Shown: piece after piece, positions 8,389 through 14,486 of the stretch
Position numbering within the stretch: position 1 is the stretch's first letter
Layout of the letters: every line of letters starts with the position of its first letter
Assembly (NCBI GenBank): GCA_001871755.1
Contig: MNXL01000352.1
Coordinates: forward strand, 1 to 18,486
From: Anaerolineae bacterium CG2_30_64_16
GTDB taxonomy: Bacteria > Chloroflexota > Anaerolineae > CG2-30-64-16
Length of the DNA stretch: 18,486 nucleotides
Reading direction: 5' to 3'
Position numbers and translations under genes: made by a program
The notes under the pieces: generated by a model
The model's input: the letters and a program-made list of their open reading frames with translations, nothing else
Databases searched by the model: none
Told to the model about the DNA's origin: nothing

Positions 8389-8431
8389 GCCATCACCTCA
8401 ACAAACAGGTTGTGACGCAGGGAGATCCAAC

Positions 8432-8782
8432 ATGAACGCAAAAGACCACGCAGACGCTGTGCTGGCGCAACTGTTCGCGCAGGCCAAAGCACAGTTTGGG
8501 AACGCCGTCAAAGGTTTCTGGTTTTACGATGGCGATCCGTGTCCCGGCTGCGGGTTCCCGGTTGACGCCATGAAATACAAGGGCCAAGACGCGTTGTCAC
8601 TCAACGCCTTCATCTATCGCCCGCGCGGCGTGTTGATCGGCTACGCCCTGTGCGGGCTCTGCGCGCAGCAGATCTTCCAGGCAGCGCAGCAGAATCCTCG
8701 CGTCCAAACGCCCCTGCACGCGGTGATCGAGCAAAATCTGACCAAGGCCTATCAGCGATACCTGGCCTCACACGATGCCTGA
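8432..8782 (+). CDS. Small conserved-looking protein with CxxC...CxxC pair, function unknown
   Basis: The 116-residue soluble protein has no signal peptide or membrane segment. Two Cys pairs, CPGC (C37/C40) and CGLC (C74/C77), are spaced as in a zinc ribbon and probably bind one Zn. The N- and C-terminal parts look helical (AVLAQLFAQAKAQF; HAVIEQNLTKAYQRYLA). A GGGAG ribosome site lies 8-12 bases before the ATG. The gene sits alone between two oppositely oriented copies of the palindromic repeat (8338-8388 and 8868-8918). I do not recognise the family. A nucleic-acid-binding or partner-binding role would be a guess. Confidence 0.72.
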   Translation: MNAKDHADAVLAQLFAQAKAQFGNAVKGFWFYDGDPCPGCGFPVDAMKYKGQDALSLNAFIYRPRGVLIGYALCGLCAQQIFQAAQQNPRVQTPLHAVIEQNLTKAYQRYLASHDA

Positions 8783-8867
8783 TCGAGAAACCACCATCCG
8801 CCCCTAACCCGGACAAGGCCGCTGCGCTTACGCCGCTGCGCTTACGCCGGAACCAAAAAGACGACAG

Positions 8868-8918
8868 CCGCCACTCCCAAAATCCTTGCACAAAAAACAG
8901 GAATTTCGGGGGTTAGGC
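8868..8918 (-). repeat. Palindromic repeat element, copy 2, inverted and half-decayed
   Basis: The right arm (8898-8918, ending GGAATTTCGGGGGTTAGGC) matches copy 1 with one change. The 9-base loop CACAAAAAA is the exact reverse complement of copy 1's loop, so this copy lies in the opposite orientation. The other arm (8868-8888) has about seven mismatches, so the palindrome is no longer perfect. Confidence 0.82.
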
Positions 8919-9076
8919 ACTATCTCCCAACCGATGAAGCAGCCGTCGTCGGTGTTTGGCATCGGGCCGGGCGAGCAACCTACACGTACTTACCTGCGTG
9001 GCGAGCATTCACTCTGGAACAAGCTCTTTCTGTGTTCCAGGAGATCATTGTTCCGCATGGGGTTGAGGTCGGATAG
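8919..9076 (+). pseudogene. N-terminal remnant of a GNAT-type acetyltransferase
   Basis: The frame from 8921 reads YLPTDEAAVVGVWHRAGRAT, then TYTYLPAWRAFTLEQALSVF and EIIVPHGVEVG, stopping at 9074-9076. This looks like the first ~50 residues of a GNAT N-acetyltransferase, before its acetyl-CoA-binding region. The start codon is missing: the repeat copy 2 abuts the first codon. The rest of the gene is gone, replaced by an unrelated fragment. The family call is tentative, because the catalytic core motif is absent. Confidence 0.42.
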
Positions 9077-9082
9077 CGAGGC

Positions 9083-9341
9083 CGGACCCGTTCAATCGCC
9101 CTGGTTACCTTGGTCGTCCGCGACTACGACGAGGCGCTCGCGTTCTTCACCGTGGCGCTGCGCTTCTCCGTGGTCGAAGACACGCCGCTGGACGGCGGCG
9201 ACAAGCGCTGGGGGGGCGCCGCCGGATGGATGCGGGGCGGCCCTGCTCCTGGCCAGGGCGGCCACACCAGAACAGTTGGCGCACGTCGGCAACCAAACCG
9301 GCGGCCGCGTCTCCCTCTTCCCGCGCACCAACGACTTCTAG
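9083..9341 (+). pseudogene. Frameshifted VOC/glyoxalase-family remnant
   Basis: In one frame, 9083 to about 9205 reads IALVTLVVRDYDEALAFFTV then ALRFSVVEDTPLDGGDKRW, the typical first beta-alpha-beta of a VOC domain. Past the GGGGGG run near 9210-9215 the homologous protein continues in another frame, as GAALLLARAATPEQLAHVG then GGRVSLFPRTNDF. It then hits an in-frame TAG at 9339-9341, followed by GDYRHIR. Frameshift, stop and loss of the C-terminal half make it a pseudogene. VOC proteins include glyoxalases and dioxygenases; the original activity cannot be told. Confidence 0.65.
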
Positions 9342-9471
9342 GGTGACTACCGGCACATACGGTAACGCGTTCGAGGACACGCCCTTGCACGCGGAGCTGG
9401 CCATGTGCGGGGTCGGCCGGGTGCTCGTAACGGGCCTGGTGACGCGTTGGTGGTCTACGAAAGCGGAGTGA
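9342..9471 (+). pseudogene. Possible isochorismatase-family (cysteine hydrolase) fragment
   Basis: The frame reads AFEDTPLHAELAMCGVGRVL then VTGLVTRWWSTKAE, and stops at 9469-9471. The pattern TPLhaeLaxxGVxrVlVtGLvT fits the segment before the catalytic Cys of isochorismatase/nicotinamidase-like hydrolases. Where the family usually has a Cys-Val-x-x-T stretch, this frame has WWSTK. N- and C-terminal parts are missing. This is a short fragment and the assignment is tentative. Confidence 0.38.
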
Positions 9472-9529
9472 TACTATGCCTCACCCCGATGCCGACACCG
9501 CCGTCCGGTGGGCGATCGGGCGCCTTCGC
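9472..9529. other. Short gap between remnant region and oxidoreductase gene end
   Basis: No gene, repeat or clear terminator is seen in this gap. Confidence 0.3.
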
Positions 9530-10546
9530 TCACTCGATCGCGATCGTGCTCCCCATCGCGGCTGATCGGTAGATCGCTTCCACCAGTGCGACACTCCGGC
9601 GGCCTGCATGGCCATCGACCTGCGGCGAGCGGTTCTCGCGTGTGGCGACGACGAAATCTCGCAAAAGCGCCGTATGCCCGGCTGCGGTGATGTCCATGGG
9701 GCGCGCGGCGCCGCTGCTCACCTCAGCCTCCTCGATGCGGTCCTCGTGCGGGTCAGCCAGGTGCCATTCCAGTCGCGCCTGCCCCTTGTGGTAGACCGCG
9801 CTGCCCTGGCTGCCGAAGAACTCCAGCCGTTCGGGATAGCCTGGGAAGGCCGCGGTCGTCGCCTGGATCAGCCCCAGCCGGCCATCTGCGTATTCCAGCA
9901 GCGCCAGCGCGGCATCCTCGACCTCGATGGGGTGGTTGAGCGTGCGCGTTCGGGCGGTAACGCGGACGGGCATGCCGGCCAGCCAGATCAGCAAGTCGAT
10001 GGCGTGGATCGCCTGATTGATCAGCACGCCGCCCCCCTCGTGCTCCCATGTGCCGCGCCACGGCCCACTGCGGTAGTACGCGTCGGTCCGATGCCAAAGA
10101 GTGTTGGCACTGACCCATAGCAGCCGGCCCAACCGGCCGGCATCCAGCGCGTTTTTCAGATTGACGGAGAGTTGCTCGAACCGGCTCTGGAAAACCACGC
10201 CCAACGTCACGCCGGCTCGCTCACAGGCCGCGATCATCGCGTCGCATTCGGCAGCGGTGCGCGCCATCGGCTTCTCACACAGCACGTGCAAACCGGCCGC
10301 GGCCGCGGCGATTGCCATCGGCGCGTGCAGATCGTGCGGCGTGCAAAGGCTCACGGCATCGGCGCCGGCGTGGGCCAGCAACTCCTGGTAGTCGGCGAAC
10401 CACACGCCGCCGTGCTCGGCGACAAAGGCCCGCCCGCGCGCCTCATCTCGTGTGGCTACCGCGACCAGCTCGGCATCTGGCGTGTCCTGGATGGCCCGGG
10501 CATGCACCGGGGCGATATTACCGATTCCGACAATAGCGAAACGCAT
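9530..10546 (-). CDS. Gfo/Idh/MocA family NAD(P)-dependent oxidoreductase
   Basis: The 338-residue soluble enzyme has a Rossmann fold at the N-terminus (MRFAIVGIGNIAPVHARAI) with the GxGxxA/xxH dinucleotide-binding pattern. The conserved CEKPMARTAAE (E91-K92-P93) supplies the family's catalytic Lys. The C-terminal domain has GGGVLINQAIHAIDLLIWLA (H181, D184), typical of sugar or inositol dehydrogenases. I chose the ATG at 10546 because GGAGATGCC precedes it and the Rossmann strand starts at once; an upstream ATG at 10645 would add 33 residues of no family character. Members oxidise or reduce sugars, inositols or their derivatives; the substrate here cannot be read. It stands alone, convergent with the remnants to its left and divergent from the operon to its right. 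Confidence 0.9.
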   Translation of the reverse strand: MRFAIVGIGNIAPVHARAIQDTPDAELVAVATRDEARGRAFVAEHGGVWFADYQELLAHAGADAVSLCTPHDLHAPMAIAAAAAGLHVLCEKPMARTAAECDAMIAACERAGVTLGVVFQSRFEQLSVNLKNALDAGRLGRLLWVSANTLWHRTDAYYRSGPWRGTWEHEGGGVLINQAIHAIDLLIWLAGMPVRVTARTRTLNHPIEVEDAALALLEYADGRLGLIQATTAAFPGYPERLEFFGSQGSAVYHKGQARLEWHLADPHEDRIEEAEVSSGAARPMDITAAGHTALLRDFVVATRENRSPQVDGHAGRRSVALVEAIYRSAAMGSTIAIE

Positions 10547-10646
10547 GGCATCTCCAATCAGCGAATGGACAAAAGCGGCTCCGCAATCCGGCCTAAGCCC
10601 AATGCCTCCAGATTTTTCGCTGATTGTACCATACCCTAGATACAAG

Positions 10647-10676
10647 GCCTAACCCACGAAATCCTTGCTTTTTGTG
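10647..10676 (+). repeat. Palindromic repeat element, copy 3, one arm only
   Basis: The left arm (10647-10667, starting GCCTAACCCACGAAATCC) has two mismatches to copy 1. It is followed by loop CTTTTTGTG, one change from TTTTTTGTG. The right arm is missing and is replaced by unrelated sequence (CGTTCGATAG). Orientation is the same as copy 1. It lies about 100 bases upstream of the oxidoreductase start. Confidence 0.75.
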
Positions 10677-10696
10677 CGTTCGATAGCAGATTTTGC

Positions 10697-10778
10697 GCTA
10701 AGGACTGAGAATTAAATAACTTACGCAAGTCCGCCCTTCATTTGCCGGAGCAAGTGAGTAAGTTATTTAGTCCTTAGC
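10697..10778. repeat. Separate inverted-repeat element (MITE-like)
   Basis: Left arm 10697-10724 is GCTAAGGACT, then a 7-base insert GAGAATT, then AAATAACTTAC. Right arm 10758-10778 is GTAAGTTATTT then AGTCCTTAGC, the exact complement of the left arm without the insert. The 33-base interior is unrelated to the arms. The AT-rich arms stand out from the GC-rich surroundings. No open frame is inside. It looks like a small non-autonomous element or a large regulatory hairpin, just upstream of the operon promoter at 10804. Confidence 0.68.
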
Positions 10779-10803
10779 CCTAAACTGCCGCGGCGCCGCA
10801 GCG

Positions 10804-10832
10804 TTGACGCCGCGACCGCAGCGTGGTAAGAT
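10804..10832 (+). promoter_or_regulatory. Sigma-70-type promoter of the three-gene operon
   Basis: TTGACG (10804-10809), 17-base spacer and TAAGAT (10827-10832) make a near-consensus promoter. Transcription would begin near 10840, about 20 bases before the first start codon. This placement excludes the alternative GTG start at 10823. Confidence 0.68.
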
Positions 10833-10858
10833 GTGAAACGAATCGAGGTCGAACACCT

Positions 10859-11104
10859 ATGACTGAGAATAGGATTACTGGTGACATGAAAACATCCTTC
10901 GACACGACCTATCCAACCATCACCTGGTGGGTCAAGTCCTGGGGTCGGATCGCGCTCGGGCGCGACGAATACAGTCGCTCGATGGTGCGCGCGATGGATG
11001 AAGGCGGCATGGTCTGGGAAGGCAACAGCCGATACGCAACGCTGGATGCGCTCTTCCAGGACCTGGAAAGCGGGCTGGCTGACTGGCTGGAAGAAAATGA
11101 GTGA
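10859..11104 (+). CDS. Small hypothetical protein, first gene of operon
   Basis: The 81-residue soluble acidic protein is rich in aromatic residues near its start (TYPTITWWVKSWGRIALG) and ends in a helical acidic stretch (LDALFQDLESGLADWLEENE). There is no signal peptide, membrane segment or Cys. GAGGT about 9 bases before the ATG at 10859 supports this start; an in-frame ATG at 10886 (MKTSFDTTYP) is possible. The next gene starts 30 bases after its stop, so the two are probably cotranscribed. I do not recognise the family; the compact size suggests a small binding or partner protein. Confidence 0.7.
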   Translation: MTENRITGDMKTSFDTTYPTITWWVKSWGRIALGRDEYSRSMVRAMDEGGMVWEGNSRYATLDALFQDLESGLADWLEENE

Positions 11105-11134
11105 CAAGAGATTATTCTCAAAGGGAGAACAACG

Positions 11135-11821
11135 ATGTCTTCCGTGGAAGCAGTCCTGACAAAACTGGCGGCGAAGGCCCGGCCCGATCAGGTGGCGGGC
11201 ATGGCCCGATACGGCATGTCGGCCAAACGACGGCTGGGGGTGGCGGTGCCGGACATGCGCAAACTCGCCAGGGAACTGGGGAAGGACCATCAACTGGCGC
11301 TCGACCTGTGGCAGACCGGCATCCCCGAGGCGATGATCGTAGCGGGGATGATCGACGACCCCGCGCGGTTGACCGAAGCGCAGATGGAGGCCTGGGTCGT
11401 GGAGATCGACTCGTGGGACGTCTGCGACCAAAGCTGCATGAACCTGTTCGAGAAAAGCCCGTTGGCCTGGCAGAAAATTCGCGACTGGTCCGAACGGGAG
11501 GAGGAGTTCGTCAGGCGCACTGCGTTCGCGCTGCTCGCGTGCCTGGCGTGGCACGACAAGCAGGCCGAGGACGCGCAGTTCAGCGCGCTGCTGCCGGTCA
11601 TCCGAGCCGGGGCGACCGACGATCGAAACTTCGTGAAGAAGGCCGTGAACTGGGCGCTGCGGAACATTGGGAAACGCAATCCGAACCTGAACAGGGCCGC
11701 GCTGGAAACCGCGCGGGAGATCCGGCAACTCGATTCGAAAGCCGCGGCCTGGATCGCCGCGGACGCGATCCGGGAGCTCGAAAGCGAAGCCGTCCGCAAG
11801 AGACTGGGAATAGGAGGTTGA
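11135..11821 (+). CDS. AlkD-like DNA alkylation repair protein
   Basis: The 228-residue all-helical HEAT-repeat protein belongs to the DNA_alkylation (AlkC/AlkD) family, which excises bulky or charged alkylated bases such as 3- and 7-methylpurines. Visible signatures are DSWDVCDQ (W94, D98), FVRRTAFALLA (R127/R128) and FVKKAVNWALRNIGKRN (W173). By recall these correspond to the active-site Trp, Asp, Arg and Trp of Bacillus cereus AlkD, so the protein is likely catalytic. Length is normal for the family. A GGGAG site precedes the ATG. The following gene begins one base past its stop, and that gene's AGGAGG lies inside this gene's 3' end, indicating tight coupling. It is near a BREX defence operon but in a separate transcription unit. 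Confidence 0.92.
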   Translation: MSSVEAVLTKLAAKARPDQVAGMARYGMSAKRRLGVAVPDMRKLARELGKDHQLALDLWQTGIPEAMIVAGMIDDPARLTEAQMEAWVVEIDSWDVCDQSCMNLFEKSPLAWQKIRDWSEREEEFVRRTAFALLACLAWHDKQAEDAQFSALLPVIRAGATDDRNFVKKAVNWALRNIGKRNPNLNRAALETAREIRQLDSKAAAWIAADAIRELESEAVRKRLGIGG

Positions 11822-11822
11822 C

Positions 11823-12536
11823 ATGACTGAGAGAAGGCAACAAAGTCGCGGCGACTGCGGCTATTGCGGCCGCGAGATGACTCGGAGCGGGCTGGCCCGC
11901 CATTTGAAGACCTGTACCAAACGCCTGGAGACGCAAACGGCCGCTGCGGCCGCTGCCAAAGAACGGGGCCAACTCCTCTATCACTTGCAGGTACAGGACG
12001 CCTATAGCGGGTATTTCTGGCTGCACCTGGAGATGCGCGGGGACGCTACCCTGGAAGCGCTCGACCAGTACCTGCGCGCCATCTGGCTGGAATGCTGCGG
12101 CCACCTCAGCCAGTTCGAGATCGGGCCCCAGCGCTACACTCAGATCTTCGAGGACGGCTGGAGCAACGACAACGAACGGTCGATGGAGGTCGCGGTGGAC
12201 AGGCTCTTCCGGCCCGGCATGGAGATCCCGTACGTGTACGACTTCGGCTCCAGTACGAACCTGATCATCAAAGTGGTGGATCAGCGGGAGGGCCAGCCGA
12301 CCACCCCGCACCCCATCGCACTGATGGCGCGCAACAAGTTCGAGCCACCATCCTGCATGGAGTGCGACGAGCCGGCCACCTATATCTGCACGGAGTGCAT
12401 GTACGAGAGCGACCGCTACGAGTTCTGCGACGAGCACGCGGAGGAGCACGAGCACGAAGAATACATCATGGCGTTGGTCAACTCACCGCGCACGGGCGTG
12501 TGCGGCTACAGTGGGCCGGCCCTGCCGCCGTATTGA
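11823..12536 (+). CDS. pRiA4b ORF-3-like protein with zinc clusters at both ends
   Basis: The 237-residue protein has three parts. The N-terminus is a C2HC finger, CGYCGREMTRSGLARHLKTC (C12, C15, H27, C31). The middle (about 50-155) fits the plasmid pRiA4b ORF-3 family: LYHLQVQDAYSGYFWLHLEM, TLEALDQYLRAIWLECCGHL, SQFEIGPQRYTQ and YVYDFGSSTNLIIKV. The C-terminus is a second Cys/His cluster: CMEC (178-181), CTEC (189-192), then FCDEHAEEHEHEE, reminiscent of a B-box or zinc ribbon. The family occurs on plasmids and mobile elements; its role is not established. AGGAGG at 11812-11817 gives a strong ribosome site, five bases from the ATG. It is the last gene of a tight operon with the AlkD-like gene. 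A nucleic-acid-binding function is inference. Confidence 0.8.
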   Translation: MTERRQQSRGDCGYCGREMTRSGLARHLKTCTKRLETQTAAAAAAKERGQLLYHLQVQDAYSGYFWLHLEMRGDATLEALDQYLRAIWLECCGHLSQFEIGPQRYTQIFEDGWSNDNERSMEVAVDRLFRPGMEIPYVYDFGSSTNLIIKVVDQREGQPTTPHPIALMARNKFEPPSCMECDEPATYICTECMYESDRYEFCDEHAEEHEHEEYIMALVNSPRTGVCGYSGPALPPY

Positions 12537-12572
12537 GCAGGCTGGCGCACTTCGGCAGAAACAGACGGATCA

Positions 12573-12753
12573 ATGACGCATCAGACTCCCGTGGAATTGC
12601 TCCAACGCCTCATCCGCTTCGACACGACCAACCCACCCGGCAACGAAGCCGGGTGCATCGGATTCGCTGCCGCCAGGCAGAATCCTGCTGAGCAGCATCG
12701 AGGCAATGGAAGCCGGCGGTTGGGCCTGGGAGGAGCTCACGACGCCGAGGTGA
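12573..12753 (+). pseudogene. Truncated M20-family metallopeptidase start plus unplaced fragment
   Basis: An ATG at 12573 opens MTHQTPVELLQRLIRFDTT then NPPGNEAGCIGF, the standard first 30 residues of M20/M25/M40 deacylases and peptidases (LLqrLirfdTTNPPGnE). From about 12665 the frame loses all resemblance to the family; the metal-binding His/Asp/Glu core is absent. A different frame from 12667 to 12753 reads LPPGRILLSSIEAMEAGGW and stops, looking like the tail of another unrecognised gene fused at the junction. This is a gene remnant produced by deletion. Confidence 0.65.
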
Positions 12754-12927
12754 TAACTGATAGAGACAAGGACACGGCTGGCGGCCACTTGAGGCGCTCT
12801 GTTCACCCAACCTGTGATGAGCGAAGGTAGGATGGTCATGGCTTCGGGGCGATGAATGGTAACCCGCAGAAGCGTCTCCGCGCTGGCACCGCGTTCTTGG
12901 AATCTTCATTCCCTCGTGCAAAGTCAT
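12754..12927. other. Gap upstream of the BREX promoter
   Basis: No gene is supported here. Mixed-frame reading gives no protein resemblance. No regulator gene of BrxR/WYL type lies between the remnant and brxA. Confidence 0.4.
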
Positions 12928-12957
12928 TTGCCGTTTCCACGCGACGTGAGATATAAT
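12928..12957 (+). promoter_or_regulatory. Promoter of the BREX operon
   Basis: TTGCCG (12928-12933), 18-base spacer and a perfect TATAAT (12952-12957). Transcription would begin near 12964, giving an untranslated leader of about 205 bases before brxA. Confidence 0.65.
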
Positions 12958-12974
12958 CCCATCCAATAAATGCA

Positions 12975-13007
12975 CGAAGCCGGCCAGGTACGACCTGATC
13001 GGCTTCG
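12975..13007 (+). promoter_or_regulatory. Stable hairpin at the start of the BREX leader RNA
   Basis: The outer stem CGAAGCCG/CGGCTTCG (12975-12982 and 13000-13007) and inner stem CAGGT/ACCTG (12985-12989 and 12993-12997) form a two-part hairpin with a 2x2 internal loop and a 3-base ACG loop. It begins about ten bases after the predicted transcription start. Possible roles are RNA stability or control of the operon; no protein partner can be named. Confidence 0.5.
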
Positions 13008-13106
13008 AACCCGACTCCTGTGTGCCCCAGGAAACGGGCGTTGCAGCCTTCAAGACGAAGTGCTGTGCGAGTAAGTATAGCACGGCGGTTCCGAACGTCA
13101 AGTGAG

Positions 13107-13149
13107 GCCGCGGTCCTTTTCTCAGGGAGCTGCGGCTGTTTTGTTTTGG
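13107..13149 (+). promoter_or_regulatory. Attenuator-like GC stem and T-rich tract before brxA
   Basis: GCCGC (13107-13111) pairs with GCGGC (13132-13136) across a 20-base loop and is followed at once by TGTTTTGTTTTGGG. This resembles a weak intrinsic terminator located 20-30 bases before the brxA start codon. The stem is short and the T-tract is interrupted, so the call is tentative. Confidence 0.3.
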
Positions 13150-13168
13150 GAAGAGTGAAATCACAGCA

Positions 13169-13954
13169 ATGAAGCCGATCTCACCATACACCGCAACCCT
13201 GTCGGGCAAAAGCACCTTGCTCGCAGAGACGTTCGCCGTGCTGCGCGAGCTCGATCACGGCCACACCGTTGCTGAGGTCAAGGCGCAGGTCATGGGGGCC
13301 GATTTGCTCGGCAAACTCACGGACAGCACGCGCAAGTCGGTCTGGGATCACCTCCATACGCGCTACCTGGGCGATGAAGCGCGGGCGGCTACGCTGGCTC
13401 GCATGGTGACGCGCTCGCGTGACCGACAGACGGCCCACCTCGTGTTGTTCTTCGAGATGTGCCGGTCGCTGCCCGTGCTGCGCGATGCAGTCGTCGGCTG
13501 CGTCTACCCGCGCTATGCGGCCGGCTTCAGCGGAGTCGGCAAAGCTGACCTGCAACGCTTCTTCGACGAGAGTGCCGGTAGCCACCCCGAACTGACCACA
13601 TGGTCGCCCCAGACCCGCGAAAAGGTGGTGAGCAACATCCTGACCATCCTGCGCGACTTCGGTTTGCTCACCGGCGCCCAAAACAAGCAGTTTGCCCGGC
13701 TGTATGTGCCACTGCCGGCGTTCGTCTACGTCCTGTATCGGCTGGCTCAGGACAGCGTGAGCACCGCGCAAGGGGTGCTGGCGCACGAGGACTGGCGGCT
13801 CTTCCTGCTTGAGAGCGACGATGTCCAGGCGCTGCTGACCGAAGCTAGCGCGGCCGGCGCCTGCACCTTCAAGGTTCAGGGCGATGTGTACAGCCTGGAC
13901 TTGCGCTTCCCATCCCTGGAGGCATGCGTTGAGAGCCTTACCGGAGAAGTTTGA
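13169..13954 (+). CDS. brxA: BREX protein BrxA (DUF1819 family)
   Basis: The 261-residue soluble protein opens with the family's typical YTATLSGKSTLLAETFAVLR, followed by a helical region with NLL-like DLLGKLTDSTRKSVWDHLHTRYL and LVLFFEMCRSLPVLRDAVV. BrxA is a small helical DNA-binding component conserved in type 1 and several other BREX systems; these block phage replication without restricting by simple cleavage. It is somewhat longer than the usual ~200 residues. The ribosome site is weak (GGAAGAG about 17 bases before the ATG). The next gene overlaps its 3' end by 26 bases if the TTG start is right, so the two are translationally linked. Position directly before brxB and brxC makes the assignment strong. 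Confidence 0.88.
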   Translation: MKPISPYTATLSGKSTLLAETFAVLRELDHGHTVAEVKAQVMGADLLGKLTDSTRKSVWDHLHTRYLGDEARAATLARMVTRSRDRQTAHLVLFFEMCRSLPVLRDAVVGCVYPRYAAGFSGVGKADLQRFFDESAGSHPELTTWSPQTREKVVSNILTILRDFGLLTGAQNKQFARLYVPLPAFVYVLYRLAQDSVSTAQGVLAHEDWRLFLLESDDVQALLTEASAAGACTFKVQGDVYSLDLRFPSLEACVESLTGEV

Positions 13955-14486
13955 GGAGCTGGAACGCTGGCTGCTGCGCGATCGGGCGCTGCTGGCCCAG
14001 AGCACAGGCGTGCCCTTCATTCGCCTGGTCTATCGCCCCGAGGAAGAGGCCGACTGCGTACGGCGCCGTGAGCTGCTGCGGCGCACGGTGGAGGGCCAAG
14101 GGGTCAAGGTCCAGACGGTCAGTTGCCGCGACGTGATCTTCGGGCACTACGAACGCCGCGGTCGGCTCGAGCAGCTTTTCCAGTTGGAGGCCACAGCCGG
14201 CCCCGAGCTGGGCGACAACATCGCCGGGCACGCCGCCCAGGAGTTAACGACCAGCTTGATGCAGGCGGTCGAGTCGCTGGTCAGCGATGGCGTCGTCTTT
14301 TTGACCGATGTGGCCTTTCTCTACCCCTACCTCCACCTGGGCCCAATCCTGGACGACTGCACCAACTGCATCCAACCGCCCATGGCGCTGGCTATCTTCT
14401 ATCCAGGTGAAGTCAACCTCGAAAAGCGCTTGATGTTCCTGGGCGTGCGCCCGACCAGCTACTATCGCACGCGTGATCTGATCTGA
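13929..14486 (+). CDS. brxB: BREX protein BrxB (DUF1788 family), probable TTG start
   Basis: The 185-residue protein matches DUF1788: FEELERWLLRDRALLAQSTG, VPFIRLVYRPEEEADCVRRR, GDNIAGHAAQELTTSLMQAV, VFLTDVAFLYPYLHLGPIL, and near the end MALAIFYPGEVNLEKRLMFL then GVRPTSYYR. BrxB is a small core BREX component whose biochemical role is not established. I chose the TTG at 13929 because GGAGG (13917-13921) stands seven bases before it and the protein then begins MRALPEKFEELE. The upstream ATG at 13884 would add 15 residues without family character and a longer overlap with brxA. A perfect hairpin begins on the last base of its stop codon. Confidence 0.88.
   Translation: MRALPEKFEELERWLLRDRALLAQSTGVPFIRLVYRPEEEADCVRRRELLRRTVEGQGVKVQTVSCRDVIFGHYERRGRLEQLFQLEATAGPELGDNIAGHAAQELTTSLMQAVESLVSDGVVFLTDVAFLYPYLHLGPILDDCTNCIQPPMALAIFYPGEVNLEKRLMFLGVRPTSYYRTRDLI

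Noticed and set aside
8338..10676. A CRISPR array
   Set aside because: The copies are irregularly spaced, in both orientations, and separated by genes rather than uniform spacers.
10763..11824. A 353-codon minus-strand frame opposite the operon
   Set aside because: It spans the promoter, the small gene and the AlkD-like gene in antisense and shows no protein family pattern.
12570..12839. A minus-strand 89-codon gene over the M20 remnant
   Set aside because: There is no ribosome site or family resemblance; the plus strand has a recognisable M20 N-terminus.
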